Shown one piece after another: positions 52,099-63,840 of a DNA stretch of 64,000 nt. The first letter of the stretch is position 1. Every line of letters begins with the position of its first letter. Both the position numbers and the translations under genes were made by a program. The stretch lies in assembly GCF_029227915.1 (NCBI RefSeq), contig NC_079875.1:21013001-21077000 (forward strand), given 5' to 3'. The notes below the pieces were generated by a model. That model searched no databases. It was not told the DNA's origin and saw only the letters and a program-made list of their open reading frames with translations. This DNA comes from Hydractinia symbiolongicarpus. Taxonomy: Eukaryota; Cnidaria; Hydrozoa; Anthoathecata; Hydractiniidae.

Positions 52099-55000
52099 TA
52101 AACTGCGCAGGCAGATGGAACCTCGTGATTTACGTGTGAGGTCTTTATTTGACTGCAAAAGGTCATATTACAGCCTTTATAGGACTGTGCACGTAGTTAA
52201 GAGAGTTCTAAGGCCACAGCACTAAGGAAAACCACTTGGGACGTTGTAGGGCATTGAGACTGGAACGAATAGTCCAATGGTAACCTGCACAGGCAGATGG
52301 AACAACGTGATTTACGTGTGAGGTCTTTATTACCCTGCAAAACGCCATATTACGGTCGTTATAGGGCTGTGCACGTAATTAAGAGAGCTCTAAAGCCACG
52401 GCGCTAAATAGAACCACTTGGAACGTTGTATGGCATTGAGACTGGAAGGAATAGTCAATTGGTAACCTGCGCAGGCAGATGGAACCTCGTGATTTACGTG
52501 TGAGGTCTTTATTAGACTGCAAAAGGTCATATTACAGCCTTTATAGGACTGTGCACGTAGTTAAGAGAGTTCTAAGGCGACGGCGCTAATGAAAACGACT
52601 TGGGACGTTGTAGCGCATTGAGACTGGAACGACTAGTCCAATGGTAACTTGTCCATGCAGATTGAACCACGTGATTTACGCGTGAGCCCTTTATTAGACT
52701 GCAAAAAGCCATATTACAGCCTTTATAGGACTGTGCACGTAGTTAAGAGTGTTGTAAGGCCACAGCACTAAGGAAAATGACTTGGGACGTTGTAGGGCAT
52801 TGAGACTGGAACGAATAGTCCAATGGTAACCTGCACAGGCAGATGGAACAACGTGATTTACGTGTGAGGTCTTTATTACCCTGCAAAACGCCATATTACG
52901 GTCGTTATAGGGCTGTGCACGTAATTAAGAGAGCTCTAAAGCCACGGCGCTAAATAGAACCACTTGGAACGTTGTAGGGCATTGAGACTGGAAGGAATAG
53001 TCAATTGGTAACCTGCGCAGGCAGATGGAACCTCGTGATTTACGTGTGAGGTCTTTATTAGACTGCAAAAGGTCATATTACAGCCTTTATAGGACTGTGC
53101 ATGTAGTTAAGAGAGTTCTAAGGCGACGGCGCTAATGAAAACGACTTGGGACGTTGTAGCGCATTGAGACTGGAACGAATAGTCCAATGGTAACCTGCAC
53201 AGGCAGATGGAACAACGTGATTTACGTGTGAGGCCTTTATTACCCTGCAAAACGCCATATTACGGTCGTTATAGGGCTGTGCACGTAATTAAGAGAGCTC
53301 TAAAGCCACGGCACTAAATAGAAACACTTGGAACGTTGTAGGGCATTGTGACTGAAAGGAATAGTCCGATGGTAAGCTGCGCAGGCAGATGAAACAACGT
53401 GATTTACATGTGAGGCTTTTATTAGACTGCAAAAAGCCATATTACAGCCTTTATAGGACTGTGCACGTAGTTAATAGTGTTCTTAGGCGACGGCGCTAAT
53501 GAAAGCGACTTTGGACGATATAGTGCATTGAGACTGGAACGACTAGTCCAATGGTAACCTGCGCAGGCAGATTGAACCACGTGATTTACGTGTGTGAGGC
53601 CTTTATTAGACTGCAAAAGGCCATATTACAGCCTTTATAGCACTGTGCACGCACTTAAGAGTGTTCTAAGGCAACGGCGCTAAGGAAAACCACTTGGAAC
53701 GTTGCAGTGCATTGACTGTAGAAGGAATATTCCAATGGTAACCGGCGCAGGCATCTGAAACCACTTGAGTTACGTCTGCGGCCTTTATTTGACTGCAAAA
53801 GGCCATATTACAGCCATTATAGGACTGTGCACGCAGTTAATGGTATTCTAAGGCGACGGCGCTAATGAAAGCGACTTTCGACGATGAAGCGCATTGAGAC
53901 TGGAACGACTAGTCCAATGGTAACCTGCGCAGGCAGATGGAACCACGTGATTTACGTGTGAGGCCTTTATTAGACTGCAAAAAGCCATATTACAGCCTTC
54001 AAACGACTGTGCACGCAGTTAATGGTGTTCTAAGGCGACGGCGCTAATGAAAGCGACTTTCGACGATGAAGCGCATTGAGACTGGAACGACTAGTCCAAT
54101 GGTAAACTGCGCAGGCAGATGGAACCTCGTGATTTACGTGTGAGGTCTTTATTTGACTGCAAAAGGTCATATTACAGCCTTTATAGGACTGTGCACGTAG
54201 TTAAGAGAGTTCTAAGGCCACAGCACTAAGGAAAACGACTTGGGACGTTGTAGGGCATTGAGACTGGAACGAATAGTCCAATGGTAACCTGCACAGGCAG
54301 ATGGAACAACGTGATTTACGTGTGAGGTCTTTATTACCCTGCAAAACGCCATATTACGGTCGTTATAGGGCTGTGCACGTAATTAAGAGAGCTCTAAAGC
54401 CACGGCGCTAAATAGAACCACTTGGAACGTTGTATGGCATTGAGACTGGAAGGAATAGTCAATTGGTAACCTGCGCAGGCAGATGGAACCTCGTGATTTA
54501 CGTGTGAGGTCTTTATTAGACTGCAAAAGGTCATATTACAGCCTTTATAGGACTGTGCACGTAGTTAAGAGAGTTCTAAGGCGACGGCGCTAATGAAAGC
54601 GACTTTGGACGACATAGTGCATTGAGACTGGAACGACTAGTCCAATGGTAACTTGTCCAGGCAGATGGAAGCACGTAATTTACGTGTGAGTCCTTTATTA
54701 GACTGCAAAAAGCCATATTACAGCCTTTATAGGACTGTGCACGCAGTTAAGAGTGATGTAAGGCTTCGGCGCTAATGAAAACGACTTGGGACGTTGTAGC
54801 GCATTGAGACTGGAAGGAATATCCCAATGGTAACCTGCGCAGGCATCTGAAACCGCTTGATTTAAGTGTGCGTCCTTTATTAGGCTGCAAAAGGGCATAT
54901 CACAGCCTTTGTAGGACTGTGCACGTAGTTAAGAGAGTTCTAAGGCGACGGCGCTAATGAAAACGACTTGGGACGTTGTCGTGCATTGAGACTGGAACGA

Positions 55001-55740
55001 CTAGTCCAATGGTAACCTGCCCAGGCAGGTGAAACCACGTGATTTACGTGTGAGGCTTTTATTAGACTGCAAAAGGCCATATTACAGCCTTTAAACGACT
55101 GTGCACATAGTTAAGAGTGTTCTAAGGCGACTGCGCTAATGAAAGCGACCTTGGACGTTGTAACGCATTGAGACTGGAACGACTAGTCCAATGGTAACCT
55201 GCGCAGGCAGATAGAACCACGTGATTTACGTGCGAGGCCTTTATTAGACTGCAAAAGGCCATATTACAGCCTTTATAGCACTGTGCACGCACTTAAGAGT
55301 GTTCTAAGGCAACGGCGCTAAGGAAAACCACTTGGAACGTTGCAGTGCATTGACTGTAGAAGGAATATTCCAATGGTAACCGGCGCAGGCATCTGAAACC
55401 ACTTGAGTTACGTCTGCGGCCTTTATTTGACTGCAAAAGGCCATATTACAGCCTTTATAGGACTGTGCACGCAGTTAATGGTGTTCTAAGGCGACGGCGC
55501 TAATGAAAGCGACTTTCGACGATGAAGCGCATTGAGACTGGAACGACTAGTCCAATGGTAACCTGCGCAGGCAGATGGAACCAGGTGATTTACGTGTGAG
55601 GCCTTTATTAGACTGCAAAAAGCCATATTACAGCCTTCAAACGACTGTGCACGCAGTTAATGGTGTTCTAAGGCGACGGCGCTAATGAAAGCGACTTTCG
55701 ACGATGAAGCGCATTGAGACTGGAACGACTAGTCCAATGG
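52099..55740. repeat. 20-monomer HOR, copy 2 (3,642 bp)
   Basis: Second copy, nearly identical. I noticed AAAACCACTTGGG versus AAAACGACTTGGG differences near the GGCCACAGCAC monomers. It ends at 55,740, where GGTAACTTGTCCAGGCAG takes the place of GGTAAACTGCGCAGG and the 8-monomer HOR begins. Confidence 0.88.
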
Positions 55741-57123
55741 TAACTTGTCCAGGCAGATTGAACCACGTGATTTACGCGTGAGCCCTTTATTAGACTGCAA
55801 AAAGCCATATTACAGCCTTTATAGGACTGTGCACGTAGTTAAGAGTGTTGTAAGGCCACAGCACTAAGGAAAACCACTTGGGACGTTGTAGGGCATTGAG
55901 ACTGGAACGAATAGTCCAATGGTAACCTGCACAGGCAGATGGAACAACGTGATTTACGTGTGAGGTCTTTATTACCCTGCAAAACGCCATATTACGGTCG
56001 TTATAGGGCTGTGCACGTAATTAAGAGAGCTCTAAAGCCACGGCGCTAAATAGAACCACTTGGAACGTTGTAGGGCATTGAGATTGGAAGGAATAGTCAA
56101 TTGGTAACCTGCGCAGGCAGATGGAACCTCGTGATTTACGTGTGAGGTCTTTATTAGACTGCAAAAGGTCATATTACAGCTTTTATAGGACTGTGCACGT
56201 AGTTAAGAGAGTTCTAAGGCGACGGCGCTAATGAAAACGACTTGGGACGTTGTAGCGCATTGAGACTGGAACGAATAGTCCAATGGTAACCTGCACAGGC
56301 AGATGGAACAACGTGATTTACGTGTGAGGCCTTTATTACCCTGCAAAACGCCATATTACGGTCGTTATAGGGCTGTGCACGTAATTAAGAGAGCTCTAAA
56401 GCCACGGCGCTAAATAGAACCACTTGGAACGTTGTAGGGCATTGAGACTGGAAGGAATAGTCCAATGGTAAGCTGGCCCAGGCAGAGGGAACCACGTGAT
56501 TTACGTGTGAGGCCTTTATTACACTGCAAAAGGCCATATTACAGCCTTTATAGGAAGATGCACGTAGGTAAGAGTGTTGTAAAGCGACGACGCTAATGAA
56601 AACGACTTGGGATGTTGTAGCGCATTGAGACTGGAACGACTAGTCCAATGGTAACCTGCGCAGGCAGATGGAACCTCGTGATTTACGTGTGAGGTCTTTT
56701 TTTGACTGCAAAAGGCCATATTAAAGCCTTTATATGACTGTGCACGTAGTTAAGAGTGTTCTAAGCCGACGGCACTAATGAAAACGACTTGGGATGTTGT
56801 AGCGCATTGAGACTGGAACGACTAGTCCAATGGTAACCTGCACAGGCAGATGGAACCACGTGATTTACGTGTGAGGCCTTTATTAGACTGCAAAAGGTCA
56901 TATTACAGCCCTTATAGGACTGTGTACGTAGACTGTGTACGTAAACTGCGCAGGCAGATGGAACCTCGTGATTTACGTGTGAGGTCTTTATTTGACTGCA
57001 AAAGGTCATATTACAGCCTTTATAGGACTGTGCACGTAGTTAAGAGAGTTCTAAGGCGACGGCGCTAATGAAAACGACTTGGGACGTTGTAGCGCATTGA
57101 GACTGGAACGACTAGTCCAATGG
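55741..57123. repeat. 8-monomer HOR unit 1, type A (1,383 bp)
   Basis: Seven full monomers and one truncated monomer; unit start is taken at TAACTTGTCCAGGCAGATTG. Type A marks are AAAACCACTTGGG, GAGATTGGAAGG, CAGCTTTTATAGG, AAAGCGACGACGC and GGTCTTTTTTTGAC. A 1-bp insertion gives AGCTGGCCCAGGCAGAGG. Unit length equals 8 x 182 minus 74 (truncation) plus 1. Confidence 0.92.
56918..56943. repeat. 13-bp direct duplication at truncated monomer (unit 1)
   Basis: GACTGTGTACGTA occurs twice in a row and is followed at once by AACTGCGCAGG. Most of the second half of the monomer (87 bp, from GTTAAGAG to CCAATGGTA) is absent, giving a net loss of 74 bp. GTA stands at both ends of the lost part. Equivalent sites are 59,679-59,704, 61,062-61,087 and 62,445-62,470. 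The site at 58,300-58,321 has a second copy shortened by four bases. Confidence 0.9.
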
Positions 57124-58501
57124 TAACTTGTCCAGGCAGATTGAACCACGTGATTTACGCGTGAGCCCTTTATTAGACTGCAAAAAGCCATATTACAGCC
57201 TTTATAGGACTGTGCACGTAGTTAAGAGTGTTGTAAGGCCACAGCACTAAGGAAAACGACTTGGGACGTTGTAGGGCATTGAGACTGGAACGAATAGTCC
57301 AATGGTAACCTGCACAGGCAGATGGAACAACGTGATTTACGTGTGAGGTCTTTATTACCCTGCAAAACGCCATATTACGGTCGTTATAGGGCTGTGCACG
57401 TAATTAAGGGAGCTCTAAAGCCACGGCGCTAAATAGAACCACTTGGAACGTTGTAGGGCATTGAGACTGGAAGGAATAGTCAATTGGTAACCTGCGCAGG
57501 CAGATAGACCTCGTGATTTACGTGTGAGGTCTTTATTAGACTGCAAAAGGTCATATTACAGCCTTTATAGGACTGTGCACGTAGTTAAGAGAGTTCTAAG
57601 GCGACGGCGCTAATGAAAACGACTTGGGACGTTGTAGCGCATTGAGACTGGAACGAATAGTCCAATGGTAACCTGCACAGGCAGATGGAACAACGTGATT
57701 TACGTGTGAGGCCTTTATTACCCTGCAAAACGCCATATTACGGTCGTTATAGGGCTGTGCACGTAATTAAGAGAGCTCTAAAGCCACGGCGCTAAATAGA
57801 ACCACTTGGAACGTTGTAGGGCATTGAGACTGGAAGGAATAGTCCAATGGTAAGCTGGCCCAGGCAGAGGGAACCACGTGATTTACGTGTGAGGCCTTTA
57901 TTACACTGCAAAAGGCCATATTACAGCCTTTATAGGAAGATGCACGTAGGTAAGAGTGTTGTAAAGCGACGGCGCTAATGAAAACGACTTGGGATGTTGT
58001 AGCGCATTGAGACTGGAACGACTAGTCCAATGGTAACCTGCGCAGGCAGATGGAACCTCGTGATTTACGTGTGAGGTCTTTATTTGACTGCAAAAGGCCA
58101 TATTAAAGCCTTTATATGACTGTGCACCTAGTTAAGAGTGTTCTAAGCCGACGGCACTAATGAAAACGACTTGGGATGTTGTAGCGCATTGAGACTGGAA
58201 CGACTAGTATAATGGTAACCTGCACAGGCAGATGGAACCACGTGATTTACGTGTGAGGCCTTTATTAGACTGCAAAAGGTCATATTACAGCCCTTATAGG
58301 ACTGTGTACGTAGACTACGTAAACTGCGCAGGCAGATGGAACCTCGTGATTTACGTGTGAGGTCTTTATTTGACTGCAAAAGGTCATATTACAGCCTTTA
58401 TAGGACTGTGCACGTAGTTAGAAGAGTTTTAAGGCGACGGCGCTAATGAAAACGACTTGGCACGTTGTAGCGCATTGAGACTGGAACGACTAGTCCAATG
58501 G
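57124..58501. repeat. 8-monomer HOR unit 2, type B (1,378 bp)
   Basis: Type B marks are AAAACGACTTGGG, GAGACTGGAAGG, CAGCCTTTATAGG, AAAGCGACGGCGC and GGTCTTTATTTGAC. It is 5 bp shorter than the other units because AGATAGACCTCG lacks one base and the 13-bp duplication at the truncated monomer lacks four (GACTACGTA). GTATAATGG replaces GTCCAATGG near 58,208. Confidence 0.92.
58300..58321. repeat. Shortened 13+9-bp duplication (unit 2)
   Basis: GACTGTGTACGTA is followed by GACTACGTA, which lacks GTGT, then AACTGCGC. It is the only variant of this junction in the window. Confidence 0.88.
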
Positions 58502-59884
58502 TAACTTGTCCAGGCAGATTGAACCACGTGATTTACGCGTGAGCCCTTTATTAGACTGCAAAAAGCCATATTACAGCCTTTATAGGACTGTGCACGTAGT
58601 TAAGAGTGTTGTAAGGCCACAGCACTAAGGAAAACCACTTGGGACGTTGTAGGGCATTGAGACTGGAACGAATAGTCCAATGGTAACCTGCACAGGCAGA
58701 TGGAACAACGTGATTTACGTGTGAGGTCTTTATTACCCTGCAAAACGCCATATTACGGTCGTTATAGGGCTGTGCACGTAATTAAGAGAGCTCTAAAGCC
58801 ACGGCGCTAAATAGAACCACTTGGAACGTTGTAGGGCATTGAGATTGGAAGGAATAGTCAATTGGTAACCTGCGCAGGCAGATGGAACCTCGTGATTTAC
58901 GTGTGAGATCTTTATTAGACTGCAAAAGGTCATATTACAGCTTTTATAGGACTGTGCACGTAGTTAAGAGAGTTCTAAGGCGACGGCGCTAATGAAAACG
59001 ACTTGGGACGTTGTAGCGCATTGAGACTGGAACGAATAGTCCAATGGTAACCTGCACAGGCAGATGGAACAACGTGATTTACGTGTGAGGCCTTTATTAC
59101 CCTGCAAAACGCCATATTACGGTCGTTATAGGGCTGTGCACGTAATTAAGAGAGCTCTAAAGCCACGGCGCTAAATAGAACCACTTGGAACGTTGTAGGG
59201 CATTGAGACTGGAAGGAATAGTCCAATGGTAAGCTGGCCCAGGCAGAGGGAACCACGTGATTTACGTGTGAGGCCTTTATTACACTGCAAAAGGCCATAT
59301 TACAGCCTTTATAGGAAGATGCACGTAGGTAAGAGTGTTGTAAAGCGACGACGCTAATGAAAACGACTTGGGATGTTGTAGCGCATTGAGACTGGAACGA
59401 CTAGTCCAATGGTAACCTGCGCAGGCAGATGGAACCTCGTGATTTACGTGTGAGGTCTTTTTTTGACTGCAAAAGGCCATATTAAAGCCTTTATATGACT
59501 GTGCACGTAGTTAAGAGTGTTCTAAGCCGACGGCACTAATGAAAACGACTTGGGATGTTGTAGCGCATTGAGACTGGAACGACTAGTCCAATGGTAACCT
59601 GCACAGGCAGATGGAACCACGTGATTTACGTGTGAGGCCTTTATTAGACTGCAAAAGGTCATATTACAGCCCTTATAGGACTGTGTACGTAGACTGTGTA
59701 CGTAAACTGCGCAGGCAGATGGAACCTCGTGATTTACGTGTGAGGTCTTTATTTGACTGCAAAAGGTCATATTACAGCCTTTATAGGACTGTGCACGTAG
59801 TTAAGAGAGTTCTAAGGCGACGGCGCTAATGAAAACGACTTGGGACGTTGTAGCGCATTGAGACTGGAACGACTAGTCCAATGG
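58502..59884. repeat. 8-monomer HOR unit 3, type A (1,383 bp)
   Basis: Type A marks as in unit 1, with the full-length 13-bp duplication. A private change is GTGAGATCTTTATTAG near 58,903. Confidence 0.92.
59679..59704. repeat. 13-bp direct duplication (unit 3)
   Basis: Same junction as in unit 1. Confidence 0.9.
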
Positions 59885-61267
59885 TAACTTGTCCAGGCAG
59901 ATTGAACCACGTGATTTACGCGTGAGCCCTTTATTAGACTGCAAAAAGCCATATTACAGCCTTTATAGGACTGTGCACGTAGTTAAGAGTGTTGTAAGGC
60001 CACAGCACTAAGGAAAACGACTTGGGACGTTGTAGGGCATTGAGACTGGAACGAATAGTCCAATGGTAACCTGCACAGGCAGATGGAACAACGTGATTTA
60101 CGTGTGAGGTCTTTATTACCCTGCAAAACGCCATATTACGGTCGTTATAGGGCTGTGCACGTAATTAAGAGAGCTCTAAAGCCACGGCGCTAAATAGAAC
60201 CACTTGGAACGTTGTAGGGCATTGAGACTGGAAGGAATAGTCAATTGGTAACCTGCGCAGGCAGATGGAACCTAGTGATTTACGTGTGAGGTCTTTATTA
60301 GACTGCAAAAGGTCATATTACAGCCTTTATAGGACTGTGCACGTAGTTAAGAGAGTTCTAAGGCGACGGCGCTAATGAAAACGACTTGGGACGTTGTAGC
60401 GCATTGAGACTGGAACGAATAGTCCAATGGTAACCTGCACAGGCAGATGGAACAACGTGATTTACGTGTGAGGCCTTTATTACCCTGCAAAACGCCATAT
60501 TACGGTCGTTATAGGGCTGTGCACGTAATTAAGAGAGCTCTAAAGCCACGGCGCTAAATAGAACCACTTGGAACGTTGTAGGGCATTGAGACTGGAAGGA
60601 ATAGTCCAATGGTAAGCTGGCCCAGGCAGAGGGAACCACGTGATTTACGTGTGAGGCCTTTATTACACTGCAAAAGGCCATATTACCGCCTTTATAGGAA
60701 GATGCACGTAGGTAAGAGTGTTGTAAAGCGACGGCGCTAATGAAAACGACTTGGGATGTTGTAGCGCATTGAGACTGGAACGACTAGTCCAATGGTAACC
60801 TGCGCAGGCAGATGGAACCTCGTGATTTACGTGTGAGGTCTTTATTTGACTGCAAAAGGCCATATTAAAGCCTTTATATGACTGTGCACGTAGTTAAGAG
60901 TGTTCTAAGCCGACGGCACTAATGAAAACGACTTGGGATGTTGTAGCGCATTGAGACTGGAACGACTAGTCCAATGGTAACCTGCACAGGCAGATGGAAC
61001 CACGTGATTTACGTGTGAGGCCTTTATTAGACTGCAAAAGGTCATATTACAGCCCTTATAGGACTGTGTACGTAGACTGTGTACGTAAACTGCGCAGGCA
61101 GATGGAACCTCGTGATTTACGTGTGAGGTCTTTATTTGACTGCAAAAGGTCATATTACAGCCTTTATAGGACTGTGCACGTAGTTAAGAGAGTTTTAAGG
61201 CGACGGCGCTAATGAAAACGACTTGGCACGTTGTAGCGCATTGAGACTGGAACGACTAGTCCAATGG
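59885..61267. repeat. 8-monomer HOR unit 4, type B (1,383 bp)
   Basis: Type B marks with the full-length 13-bp duplication. Private changes are AACCTAGTGATT near 60,271, shared with unit 6, and TATTACCGCC near 60,682. The sharing with unit 6 supports copying by A+B pairs. Confidence 0.92.
61062..61087. repeat. 13-bp direct duplication (unit 4)
   Basis: Same junction as in unit 1. Confidence 0.9.
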
Positions 61268-62650
61268 TAACTTGTCCAGGCAGATTGAACCACGTGATTT
61301 ACGCGTGAGCCCTTTATTAGACTGCAAAAAGCCATATTACAGCCTTTATAGGACTGTGCACGTAGTTAAGAGTGTTGTAAGGCCACAGCACTAAGGAAAA
61401 CCACTTGGGACGTTGTAGGGCATTGAGACTGGAACGAATAGTCCAATGGTAACCTGCACAGGCAGATGGAACAACGTGATTTACGTGTGAGGTCTTTATT
61501 ACCCTGCAAAACGCCATATTACGGTCGTTATAGGGCTGTGCACGTAATTAAGAGAGCTCTAAAGCCACGGCGCTAAATAGAACCACTTGGAACGTTGTAG
61601 GGCATTGAGATTGGAAGGAATAGTCAATTGGTAACCTGCGCAGGCAGATGGAACCTCGTGATTTACGTGTGAGGTCTTTATTAGACTGCAAAAGGTCATA
61701 TTACAGCTTTTATAGGACTGTGCACGTAGTTAAGAGAGTTCTAAGGCGACGGCGCTAATGAAAACGACTTGGGACGTTGTAGCGCATTGAGACTGGAACG
61801 AATAGTCCAATGGTAACCTGCACAGGCAGATGGAACAACGTGATTTACGTGTGAGGCCTTTATTACCCTGCAAAACGCCATATTACGGTCGTTATAGGGC
61901 TGTGCACGTAATTAAGAGAGCTCTAAAGCCACGGCGCTAAATAGAACCACTTGGAACGTTGTAGGGCATTGAGACTGGAAGGAATAGTTCAATGGTAAGC
62001 TGGCCCAGGCAGAGGGAACCACGTGATTTACGTGTGAGGCCTTTATTACACTGCAAAAGGCCATATTACAGCCTTTATAGGAAGATGCACGTAGGTAAGA
62101 GTGTTGTAAAGCGACGACGCTAATGAAAACGACTTGGGATGTTGTAGCGCATTGAGACTGGAACGACTAGTCCAATGGTAACCTGCGCAGGCAGATGGAA
62201 CCTCGTGATTTACGTGTGAGGTCTTTTTTTGACTGCAAAAGGCCATATTAAAGCCTTTATATGACTGTGCACGTAGTTAAGAGTGTTCTAAGCCGACGGC
62301 ACTAATGAAAACGACTTGGGATGTTGTAGCGCATTGAGACTGGAACGACTAGTCCAATGGTAACCTGCACAGGCAGATGGAACCACGTGATTTACGTGTG
62401 AGGCCTTTATTAGACTGCAAAAGGTCATATTACAGCCCTTATAGGACTGTGTACGTAGACTGTGTACGTAAACTGCGCAGGCAGATGGAACCTCGTGATT
62501 TACGTGTGAGGTCTTTATTTGACTGCAAAAGGTCATATTACAGCCTTTATAGGACTGTGCACGTAGTTAAGAGAGTTCTAAGGCGACGGCGCTAATGAAA
62601 ACGACTTGGGACGTTGTAGCGCATTGAGACTGGAACGACTAGTCCAATGG
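61268..62650. repeat. 8-monomer HOR unit 5, type A (1,383 bp)
   Basis: Type A marks and the full 13-bp duplication. A private change is GAATAGTTCAATGG near 61,983. Confidence 0.92.
62445..62470. repeat. 13-bp direct duplication (unit 5)
   Basis: Same junction as in unit 1. Confidence 0.9.
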
Positions 62651-63840
62651 TAACTTGTCCAGGCAGATTGAACCACGTGATTTACGCGTGAGCCCTTTAT
62701 TAGACTGCAAAAAGCCATATTACAGCCTTTATAGGACTGTGCACGTAGTTAAGAGTGTTGTAAGGCCACAGCACTAAGGAAAACGACTTGGGACGTTGTA
62801 GGGCATTGAGACTGGAACGAATAGTCCAATGGTAACCTGCACAGGCAGATGGAACAACGTGATTTACGTGTGAGGTCTTTATTACCCTGCAAAACGCCAT
62901 ATTACGGTCGTTATAGGGCTGTGCACGTAATTAAGAGAGCTCTAAAGCCACGGCGCTAAATAGAACCACTTGGAACGTTGTAGGGCATTGAGACTGGAAG
63001 GAATAGTCAATTGGTAACCTGCGCAGGCAGATGGAACCTAGTGATTTACGTGTGAGGTCTTTATTAGACTGCAAAAGGTCATATTACAGCCTTTATAGGA
63101 CTGTGCACGTAGTTAAGAGAGTTCTAAGGCGACGGCGCTAATGAAAACGACTTGGGACGTTGTAGCGCATTGAGACTGGAACGAATAGTCCAATGGTAAC
63201 CTGCACAGGCAGATGGAACAACGTGATTTACGTGTGAGGCCTTTATTACCCTGCAAAACGCCATATTACGGTCGTTATAGGGCTGTGCACGTAATTAAGA
63301 GAGCTCTAAAGCCACGGCGCTAAATAGAACCACTTGGAACGTTGTAGGGCATTGAGACTGGAAGGAATAGTCCAATGGTAAGCTGGCCCAGGCAGAGGGA
63401 ACCACGTGATTTACGTGTGAGGCCTTTATTACACTGCAAAAGGCCATATTACAGCCTTTATAGGAAGATGCACGTAGGTAAGAGTGTTGTAAAGCGACGG
63501 CGCTAATGAAAACGACTTGGGATGTTGTAGCGCATTGAGACTGGAACGACTAGTCCAATGGTAACCTGCGCAGGCAGATGGAACCTCGTGATTTACGTGT
63601 GAGGTCTTTATTTGACTGCAAAAGGCCATATTAAAGCCTTTATATGACTGTGCACGTAGTTAAGAGTGTTCTAAGCCGACGGCACTAATGAAAACGACTT
63701 GGGATGTTGTAGCGCATTGAGACTGGAACGACTAGTCCAATGGTAACCTGCACAGGCAGATGGAACCACGTGATTTACGTGTGAGGCCTTTATTAGACTG
63801 CAAAAGGTCATATTACAGCCCTTATAGGACTGTGTACGTA
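62651..63840. repeat. 8-monomer HOR unit 6, type B, incomplete (1,190 bp)
   Basis: Follows unit 4, including AACCTAGTGATT, up to GACTGTGTACGTA at 63,828-63,840. It lacks both the duplicated 13-mer and the deletion and continues into an intact monomer. The tandem run of 8-monomer units ends here. Confidence 0.9.

Noticed and set aside
56850-57068. 72-codon plus-strand ORF repeated in several 8-monomer units
   Set aside because: It arises where the 74-bp net truncation puts two monomers in one frame. Its product is low-complexity, arginine-rich satellite translation with no recognisable domain.
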